Positions 6,210 through 11,323 of a stretch of 11,323 bases of DNA are shown piece by piece; within the stretch, counting starts at the first letter, position 1; the number at the start of each line of letters is the position of its first letter. The position numbers were made by a program, and so were the translations under genes. Source of the DNA: Alphaproteobacteria bacterium (GTDB lineage: Bacteria > Pseudomonadota > Alphaproteobacteria > WRDZ01); assembly GCA_009779595.1 (NCBI GenBank), contig WRDZ01000012.1:1-11323 (forward strand). Reading direction: 5' to 3'. The notes under the pieces were generated by a model. It saw only the letters and a program-made list of their open reading frames with translations. It did no database searches and had not been told where the DNA came from.

Positions 6210-6901
6210 GCAGGGACAAGGATATCGGCGACCTTATCATACGCACGGAAAAGGTTTCCCGCGTCCTTGAAGACCAGGAATTCCCCGTCACCCTTGTGCG
6301 CGACATAAGCATACAGGTAAAAAGGGGCGAGTTCGTGGCCATCACCGGCCCGTCGGGCAGCGGCAAGTCGTCGCTGCTGTACCTTCTGGGCCTGCTGGAC
6401 GCGCCGACCGACGGACGCATCTTCATCGGCAAGCAGGACACCGGCCTGCTGTCGGACAAGCAGCTGGCTCAATTCCGGCTTGAGAACATAGGGTTCGTGT
6501 TCCAGTTCCACTTCCTTTTGTGGGAGTTCAGCGTCCTGAGAAACGTCATGCTTCCGATGATGAAGCTGCAGAAATTCAAGGGCGAGGAAATCGAGGACCG
6601 CGCGGTCATGCTTTTGACCGAGCTTGGCCTGGAGGCGCATATGTTCAAGACCCCGGACCAGCTGTCGGGCGGCCAGCGGCAGCGCGTGGCGGTGGCAAGG
6701 GCTTTGGCCAACGCTCCCATACTGATGCTGGGCGACGAGCCCACGGGCAACCTTGACACCAAAAGCACGGCCAACGTGATATCAATATTGAAGGACCTGG
6801 TGCGCGAGCATAAGAACACCATAGTGGTCGTCACCCACGACACGGATTTCGCCAAGCAGGTCGACAGGCAGATACATATCGTGGACGGGCAGGTGGTTTG
6901 A
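6206..6901 (+). CDS. ABC transporter ATP-binding protein, MacB/LolD type
   Basis: This 231-residue ATPase powers the permease encoded just upstream. Visible motifs in order: Walker A GPSGSGKSS (48-56), Q-loop Q100, signature LSGGQRQRVAVARAL (153-167), Walker B with D177 and E178 in LMLGDEPTGNLD, and switch histidine H211 in VVVTHD. The PTGNLD block after Walker B is typical of the LolD/MacB/FtsE group. Small departures from the usual sequence are Gly in place of Ala before the Walker B aspartate (LGDEP for the common LADEP) and an aromatic-rich stretch FHFLLWEF after the Q-loop, where the ATPase contacts its permease; the latter may reflect fit to this particular permease. The start overlaps the permease stop (ATGA), and this is the last gene of the operon. 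The protein is expected on the cytoplasmic face of the inner membrane. Confidence 0.94.
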   Translation: MSRDKDIGDLIIRTEKVSRVLEDQEFPVTLVRDISIQVKRGEFVAITGPSGSGKSSLLYLLGLLDAPTDGRIFIGKQDTGLLSDKQLAQFRLENIGFVFQFHFLLWEFSVLRNVMLPMMKLQKFKGEEIEDRAVMLLTELGLEAHMFKTPDQLSGGQRQRVAVARALANAPILMLGDEPTGNLDTKSTANVISILKDLVREHKNTIVVVTHDTDFAKQVDRQIHIVDGQVV

Positions 6902-6932
6902 CGGAAGCATAAAAATATATGCAAAAAGCGCT

Positions 6933-7002
6933 GTCCGCCCGGCGGGAGGCGGCGCGCGCCCGCTCGCTTACGGCTCGCTTTTTGCGCGCTTGCCCGGGCG
7001 GA
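6933..7002. repeat. Palindromic repeat element, copy 2
   Basis: TCCGCCCGG (6934-6942) pairs with CCGGGCGGA (6994-7002), and GCGCGC (6952-6957) can pair with GCGCGC (6984-6989) within the loop. It matches the reverse complement of copy 1 at 1095-1147 at both ends and in interior blocks, but carries about 18 extra bases in the middle, where GCTCGCTT occurs twice. Position is 31 bases after the exporter operon, where it may also stop transcription or protect the 3' end. The rest of 6902-7059 contains no gene that I can support. Confidence 0.72.
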
Positions 7003-7059
7003 ACGCACTCCCGGCAATGCCACCTCAAAGCAAGGCCGGCCGCCATTTCCGAATAAAAA

Positions 7060-7128
7060 TTAACCAACATTAATTTTTCTCTTGCCAAAGGGTTAACAAC
7101 GGGTCATATTGTAATTAACTATTGTTAA
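7060..7128. promoter_or_regulatory. Cluster of CtrA-type TTAA boxes upstream of ctrA
   Basis: Five TTAA half-sites lie in 69 bases. They form two pairs, 7060-7063 with 7070-7073 and 7115-7118 with 7125-7128, each with a 6-base spacer, plus a lone GTTAAC at 7092-7097. The classical Caulobacter CtrA site is TTAA-N7-TTAA; here both spacers are one base shorter. In a GC-rich window this AT-rich patch is distinctive, and autoregulation of ctrA is well known, so CtrA binding here is likely. Confidence 0.7.
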
Positions 7129-7137
7129 CGATATTAT
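7109..7137 (+). promoter_or_regulatory. Candidate ctrA promoter with a CtrA box between -35 and -10
   Basis: TTGTAA (7109-7114) and TATTAT (7132-7137) are 17 bases apart. The TTAA-N6-TTAA pair at 7115-7128 occupies most of the spacer, so a bound regulator would block RNA polymerase; this fits autorepression. The expected transcript start is near 7144, leaving a leader of about 20 bases with AAGGGGG (7153-7159) as ribosome site. Confidence 0.5.
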
Positions 7138-7164
7138 TTCCTATTGAAAAACAAGGGGGTTTTG

Positions 7165-7848
7165 ATGAGGGTTTTACTTGTTGAAGACGACCGCGCAATG
7201 GCCCAGAATATCGAGGCAATCCTGAAGCGCGAAAACATTGTTGTCGACACCAGCGCGCTTGGCGAGGACGGGCTGGAAATCGGGAAGATATACGATTACG
7301 ACCTGATAATCCTTGACCTTATGCTGCCGGACATGGACGGGTACGAGGTTTTGAAGCAGCTGCGCAGTTCGAAGATACGCACTCCGGTGCTTATACTTTC
7401 GGGGCTTAACGGACCGGACAAAAAGGTGAAGGGCCTTGGATTCGGGGCGGACGACTATTTGACCAAGCCGTTCGACAAGGACGAGCTTGTCGCCCGCATC
7501 CAGGCTATCGTGCGCCGCACCAAGGGGCATGCCGAATCCATCATCAAGACCGGCAAGCTTGAGCTGAACCTTGACACGCACACCGTGACCATCGACGGCA
7601 AGTCACTGCACCTGACGGGCAAGGAGTACGCGATACTTGAACTTCTGTCGCTGCGCAAGGGGATAACGCTTAGCAAGGACCAGTTCCTTGACCACCTGTA
7701 CGGCGGCACGGACGAGCCCGAGGTCAAGATAATCGACGTGTTCGTGTGCAAGCTGCGCAAGAAGATAATCGACGCGACCGGCGGTGACGACTACATAGAA
7801 ACCGTGTGGGGGCGCGGGTACATACTGAAGGACCCGGGCGCGCCCTAG
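7165..7848 (+). CDS. ctrA: Cell-cycle response regulator CtrA
   Basis: CtrA is the OmpR-type response regulator that in alphaproteobacteria controls cell division, DNA methylation, motility and, in some species, replication. The 227-residue protein closely matches Caulobacter CtrA (231): MRVLLVEDD opening with acidic E7, D8 and D9, phospho-acceptor D51 in LIILDLMLPDM, the conserved GADDYLTKPFDKDELVARI, the linker RRTKGHAESIIKTG, and a winged-helix domain containing HLTGKEYAILELLSLRKG, HLYGG, EVKIIDVFVCKLRKK and IETVWGRGYILKDP. The ATG at 7165 is preceded by AAGGGGG at a 5-base spacing; an in-frame TTG at 7144 would add seven unrelated residues and was not used. The C-terminus is GAP rather than the Ala-Ala that ClpXP recognises in Caulobacter. 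The gene ends one base from the convergent VirB2-like gene. Upstream TTAA boxes suggest autoregulation. Confidence 0.96.
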   Translation: MRVLLVEDDRAMAQNIEAILKRENIVVDTSALGEDGLEIGKIYDYDLIILDLMLPDMDGYEVLKQLRSSKIRTPVLILSGLNGPDKKVKGLGFGADDYLTKPFDKDELVARIQAIVRRTKGHAESIIKTGKLELNLDTHTVTIDGKSLHLTGKEYAILELLSLRKGITLSKDQFLDHLYGGTDEPEVKIIDVFVCKLRKKIIDATGGDDYIETVWGRGYILKDPGAP

Positions 7849-7849
7849 C

Positions 7850-8365
7850 TTACCCCACTATGTAAGAGACCACATTCTCTGCGATTGCCAGCAGGAACAG
7901 GGCCGCCCCAAGCAAAGCCACCTTCTTCCAGTCAAGCTTGCCCAGCATCGCGGCAATGGCGAACCCTATGAAGGCGAACATCGCAAGCGCGTACACGATG
8001 CCGCGCATGCCTTCGAACAGCTCGTACAGCTTGTCGGCAGCGCTTGCAAACGCGCTGTTACAGAAGGTGTCGCCGAACCAGCCGCCCGCGCCAAGAGCGC
8101 AAGCAATGCCTATCCCCAGCCTTAAAAGGTCTATATTGTCAAAATTCCCCCAGTCGCTTTCATCGAAGACCGAGGGAAGGGGGAGGCTCGGTACCACTAC
8201 TCCGCTTCCACCAGAGCCGCAGTTTTCAACCGATGTGCCTGCCACAGAAATGCCCCGACTTGTGGCCTCTTGGTAAATCCTTCTGTCAGTATCAGTGCAG
8301 GCGAATGCCGCATTGACCGCGGACAGGACCCCCAAAAAAACCATTATGCCTAAAAAAATCCTCAT
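7850..8365 (-). CDS. Small VirB2/TrbC-like membrane protein with signal peptide
   Basis: The 171-residue protein begins with a typical signal peptide (about 1-22, ending NAAFA), then a soluble stretch rich in Gly, Ser and Pro (about 45-70), a moderately hydrophobic segment (80-97), and two C-terminal membrane helices (122-141 and 148-170) joined by the short loop GKLDWKK. Paired helices with a charged, Trp-containing turn resemble the TrbC/VirB2 pilin subunits of type IV secretion systems, but the extracytoplasmic part is longer than in most pilins (about 100-120 residues). Cysteines are at 23, 49, 89 and 102. The ATG at 8365 was chosen because the signal peptide starts there and AAGGGG lies 7 bases upstream; an in-frame ATG at 8395 adds ten residues overlapping the preceding gene. 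It is 13 bases after the Usp-like gene. No other secretion gene is present, so pilin function is tentative. Confidence 0.6.
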   Translation of the reverse strand: MRIFLGIMVFLGVLSAVNAAFACTDTDRRIYQEATSRGISVAGTSVENCGSGGSGVVVPSLPLPSVFDESDWGNFDNIDLLRLGIGIACALGAGGWFGDTFCNSAFASAADKLYELFEGMRGIVYALAMFAFIGFAIAAMLGKLDWKKVALLGAALFLLAIAENVVSYIVG

Positions 8366-8378
8366 AACCTTTCCCCTT

Positions 8379-9185
8379 TTAAACAACCAGCACACTGCCG
8401 TGAACCGTTTCCCATTTTGTTATCTTTTTCGCAGCAGCCCTGCTGCACACCACCAAGGCCGCCTTTGCTTCGGACAAGTCCTTGACAAGCCGCGCTTCCA
8501 TGCCTTCGGGCAGCTTGGCCTTCAACGCGCTTTTGCCCTTGGGCAGCAGCGCGGTCCCTTGCCCGCCCATGAATCCGGGCAGGTTCTTCAACGCCCATTT
8601 CAAGGCCCTGTCGCTGCCGGCAGAGCCGTCGTAGAACACGGCCCAGTCCTGCCCGGCCAGGCTGTTCTTGGCCATCAGCACCGGGGCGCCCGCATTCTCC
8701 AGCAAAACCGCGGTCTTGCCGGCCAGCGGCACCTTCCTGCCGGGGGCCAGCATGCTGAACCTTGGCTTGCTTGCCGCCTGCGGCCCGGCGTAATAGAATT
8801 TCCTTACCTGCCAGCCCGCCCACGGCATGACGAACAGGTCGTACGAGCCGCTTGCCTGAACAAGCTGTTCGTCGGCCATCCCTTTCTTTATGACCAGCCG
8901 GGCGTTGACGCCCGAGGTCCTGGCCGACCTTATTATGAAATCGAAGGTGTCCTTGACAATCTTCAGCTGCAGGCGCATGGCCCTTTCTATCTCGTCGCGT
9001 GGCATCTTGCGCGCGGCGAAGGGGCTTACGAACCGCACCAGCGGGCTTTCGGCCATCTTCAGCATAAGGTCGTCGTGCACGTGCACCACGTCGACCGAGC
9101 ATCCGGCATCATGGGCCATAAGCATCACCATGTCCATGGCGGCGATGCTTAACGGGGACCCGTCTATGGCGATGCCTATCTTCAT
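8379..9185 (-). CDS. Tandem universal stress protein (UspA-like)
   Basis: The 268-residue protein starts with MKIGIAIDGSPLSIAAMDMVM, the beta1-Asp-Gly-Ser pattern that opens Usp domains, continues with a VDVVHVHDD strand, and near residue 182 has APVLMAKNS, the usual closing strand of a Usp domain. A second, shorter Usp-like domain begins at about residue 193 (WAVFYDGSAGSDRALKWAL). I do not see a clear ATP-binding G-X2-G-X9-G-S/T motif in either half, so it may not bind ATP. The start at 9185 has AAGGGAG 5 bases upstream and overlaps the stop of the Lon-family gene by 4 bases (ATGA); a start at 9221 would lie inside that gene. Usp proteins act in the cytoplasm under starvation or stress. Coupling to a protease gene suggests a shared stress role; this is inferred. 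Confidence 0.75.
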   Translation of the reverse strand: MKIGIAIDGSPLSIAAMDMVMLMAHDAGCSVDVVHVHDDLMLKMAESPLVRFVSPFAARKMPRDEIERAMRLQLKIVKDTFDFIIRSARTSGVNARLVIKKGMADEQLVQASGSYDLFVMPWAGWQVRKFYYAGPQAASKPRFSMLAPGRKVPLAGKTAVLLENAGAPVLMAKNSLAGQDWAVFYDGSAGSDRALKWALKNLPGFMGGQGTALLPKGKSALKAKLPEGMEARLVKDLSEAKAALVVCSRAAAKKITKWETVHGSVLVV

Positions 9186-11323
9186 TTGAGCTCCCTTTGC
9201 CAGTCGATGTATTTTTCCCACAGCTGGTCCACGCGTTCGGCAATCAGCTGGTTATAGCCGCCTTTGGTCCAGCGCCCCTTGGCGTCCATCTTGCCCGCGG
9301 GCAGGCCGCACATAAGCTCGAACCCGTCGTCCACGGTATTGATTGCGTAAACCGAGAACCTGTGTTTTTGCACGGCCTCGACCACGTCGTGGCGCAGCAT
9401 AAGGTTGACCTTGTTGGCCGCCGGGATTATGACGCCCTGGGTGCCGGTAAGCCCCTGCATCACGCATATGTCGTAGAACCCTTCGATTTTTTCGTTTATG
9501 CTGCCTACGGCCTGGACGTTTCCGAACTGGTCTATGGACCCGGTGATGGCCAGGTCCTGCCGTATGGGCAGGTTGCCGATAGAGGACATGATGGCGTACA
9601 GCTCGGTCACCGAGGCCGAATCACCGTCGATTTCGTTGTACGACTGCTCGAACGTCAGGCTGGCGTCCATGGGCAGCGGGTGGTTGGCGGCGAAGCGGTT
9701 GGACAGGAACGATGACAGGATAAGCACGCCCTTGGTGTGGCTTGCCCCGCCAAGCTTGGTTTCGCGCTCGATGTCGATGATGCCGCGGCTGCCCACGCGC
9801 GACAGGCACGAGATGCGGCTTGGGCGGCCGAATGCGAACTTGCCGAACTCAAGCACAACAAGGCCGTTTATCTGCCCGACCTTGGTGCCGCGCGTTTCGA
9901 TGGTTATGACGCCCGACTTGACCTGGTCCACGAACTTGTCGCGCATGCGGCTGTCGCGCTGCTCGCGCCCGTCGATGGCCTGCTGGACGTGGGTGCGCCC
10001 CACCTGCGAGGCGTTGTTCAGGCGCGCGTAATAGTCGGCCTCGTGCATAAGGTCGTCCATAACGCCGAAATGGGCGGTAAGCTTGCGGCTGTCGCCGGCA
10101 AGGCGGGAGGAATGCTCGATAAGGCGTTCAAGCGCGGTCTTTGAGAACCAGCGCAGCCCGGCGCGGCGGGAAAGCCCGCTTAGGACGCCGGCATAGTTCA
10201 TGACCTCTTCCTTGTTGCGCGGCATGGAACCTGTGAAGTTGGCCTCGACCTTGAACAGCTCTTTGAATTCGGGGTCGTTCTCGAACAGCTGATAGTACAG
10301 GTCGGGTGGGCCGACAAGTATCACCCTTACGCTTAGCGGTATGGGCTGCGGCGACAGGCTGATGATGGTGTTGGCGCTGTCCTCTTCCTGGTCGGCGATA
10401 GCTATCTTCTTGGTCAGCAGGGCGCGCTTTAGAATTTCGAACGCGTATTTGCTGACTATCGAGCGGGCCTTTATTATAAGGAACCCGCCGTTGGCCTGGT
10501 GCAGAGCCCCGGGCTTTATAAGGTTGAATTCGGTGATAAGGCTGCCCAGGTGCTGCTGCCGCTCCATCCGGCCGATAAGGTTGGGCACGCTGGGGTTGTC
10601 CAGCACCACGACAGGGGCGCCGCGCATGGGGTCGCGCCGGACGAACACGTTGACCTGATAGCGCTTGAACACGCTGCGGTCCACGGTCTTGGGCTTCATG
10701 CTGTCGTCGCTGGGGTTTTCGTACGGCGGGCTTATGAACACCGCGATGTTCTCGATGATGTCCCTGTGCAGGGACGAAAGGTATTCCTGAACGCCGGGCA
10801 GGTCCTTGTACTTGCGCTTTATGGCGTCCAGGCTGTGGCGGACCGCGAAGTCGGCGACCTCGTCGTTAAGTTTTTTTATGCGCACGTGCTTGTCGCTTTC
10901 CCAGACGGGGATGTTCTTGACCGCGGCCTCAAGCTTTTCCTGGGCGGTGTTCAGGTCGGCCATGTAGGAGTTCTGCTCGTCCTTTGAAAGTTTTTCGAAC
11001 GCTTCGGGCGTGAGCACCTTGCCGTTCTTGACCGGAGCCACGACCAGCCCGGTGGGCATGCGCAGTATGGACACGTTCTGGCCTTTGGTGCGCTTCTGCA
11101 GGTGGGAAAAGTATTCGGCCTCCTGGTTCTTGAAGCTCTCTTCGATTATGCGCAGGCGGTTGCGGTACTCTTCGCCGTCGAATATGGCCGGTATCGACAC
11201 CAGAAGGTCCTGCAGCATGACGTTCATGTCGTGGGCGAACTTGACGCTTGTGCCGGCGGGCAGGGCAAGGGCCACGGGCTTGTGCGGCTCGTCGAAGTTG
11301 TTGACATAGCACCAGTCGCACGG
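9182..11323 (-). CDS. Lon-family ATP-dependent protease, LonB/YcbZ-like (5' end beyond window)
   Basis: The visible 713 residues read in frame from the right edge (DWCYVNNFDEPHKP), matching the N-terminal part of the AAA_32 plus Lon-protease architecture rather than classical LonA. Family blocks follow: HQANGGFLIIKAR, VRVILVGPPDLYYQLFE with DPEFKELFKVEANF, and LSGLSRRAGLRWFS. The proteolytic domain occupies about the last 230 residues, with catalytic Ser in DGDSAS (codon 9617-9619) and catalytic Lys in NEKIEG (codon 9488-9490), so the Ser-Lys dyad is intact. By comparison with the family (about 800 residues) some 80-100 N-terminal residues, including the Walker A region, are missing only because the window ends. 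No frameshift is seen. It is the promoter-proximal visible gene of the operon and overlaps the Usp-like gene by 4 bases. It should act in the cytoplasm on damaged or regulatory proteins; substrates are unknown. Confidence 0.92.
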   Translation of the reverse strand, partial: PCDWCYVNNFDEPHKPVALALPAGTSVKFAHDMNVMLQDLLVSIPAIFDGEEYRNRLRIIEESFKNQEAEYFSHLQKRTKGQNVSILRMPTGLVVAPVKNGKVLTPEAFEKLSKDEQNSYMADLNTAQEKLEAAVKNIPVWESDKHVRIKKLNDEVADFAVRHSLDAIKRKYKDLPGVQEYLSSLHRDIIENIAVFISPPYENPSDDSMKPKTVDRSVFKRYQVNVFVRRDPMRGAPVVVLDNPSVPNLIGRMERQQHLGSLITEFNLIKPGALHQANGGFLIIKARSIVSKYAFEILKRALLTKKIAIADQEEDSANTIISLSPQPIPLSVRVILVGPPDLYYQLFENDPEFKELFKVEANFTGSMPRNKEEVMNYAGVLSGLSRRAGLRWFSKTALERLIEHSSRLAGDSRKLTAHFGVMDDLMHEADYYARLNNASQVGRTHVQQAIDGREQRDSRMRDKFVDQVKSGVITIETRGTKVGQINGLVVLEFGKFAFGRPSRISCLSRVGSRGIIDIERETKLGGASHTKGVLILSSFLSNRFAANHPLPMDASLTFEQSYNEIDGDSASVTELYAIMSSIGNLPIRQDLAITGSIDQFGNVQAVGSINEKIEGFYDICVMQGLTGTQGVIIPAANKVNLMLRHDVVEAVQKHRFSVYAINTVDDGFELMCGLPAGKMDAKGRWTKGGYNQLIAERVDQLWEKYIDWQRELK

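Noticed and set aside
6907..6922. GCATA...TATGC hairpin just after the ATPase gene as a terminator
   Set aside because: The 5-pair AT-rich stem has no following T-run and is too weak to support a terminator call.
8295..9152. Plus-strand open frame of 285 codons opposite the Usp-like gene
   Set aside because: The minus-strand frame has Usp features, a good ribosome site and operon junctions; the plus frame is a low-complexity shadow.
10460..10500. Possible loss of Walker B in the Lon-family protein (GGFLIIKAR)
   Set aside because: This position varies in the LonB/YcbZ-like family, and the ATP-binding N-terminal part is outside the window, so no lesion can be claimed.
1..11323. CRISPR arrays, tRNA or rRNA genes, and insertion sequences
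   Set aside because: I saw no regularly spaced repeats, tRNA-like or rRNA-like sequence, or transposase motifs in the window.

Overview
The window comes from an alphaproteobacterium with GC-rich DNA. The strongest marker is a clear orthologue of CtrA, the alphaproteobacterial cell-cycle response regulator. Below family level I cannot place it. Isoleucine is often coded by ATA despite the high GC, which is not what the familiar GC-rich genera (Caulobacter, Rhizobium) do, so a less-studied lineage is likely.

Layout. (1) Left, minus strand: greA (cut by the left edge) lies downstream of rlmE. greA has a near-consensus sigma-70 promoter inside the 3' end of rlmE, placed so that its mRNA would have almost no leader; rlmE looks leaderless too. 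(2) 1043-1301: a gene-free divergent region with a long palindromic element, a second cluster of hairpins and a plausible promoter for the plus-strand operon. (3) 1302-6901, plus strand: five tightly packed genes. They encode a stripped-down double-AAA+ ATPase of Clp/Hsp100 type, a polytopic membrane protein I do not recognise, a HlyD/MacA-type periplasmic adaptor, a MacB/LolC-type permease and its ATPase. (4) 6902-7164: a gene-free region with a second copy of the palindromic element, then an AT-rich ctrA control region with five TTAA half-sites. (5) ctrA, 7165-7848. (6) 7850-11323, minus strand and convergent with ctrA: an operon of a Lon-family protease (5' end beyond the right edge), a tandem universal-stress-type protein and a small two-helix membrane protein resembling VirB2/TrbC pilins.

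How the genes may work together. The adaptor, permease and ATPase form a tripartite exporter core; an outer-membrane partner would have to be encoded elsewhere. The most unusual object is the AAA+ protein heading this operon. It has no N-domain and no middle domain, its first ATPase module lacks a normal Walker B, and both substrate-gripping pore loops have lost their aromatic residue, while the second module keeps a full ATPase apparatus. That suggests an ATP-driven scaffold or regulator of the exporter rather than an ordinary unfoldase; this is inference. The Lon/Usp/VirB2-like operon looks like a stress or envelope proteostasis unit, also inferred.
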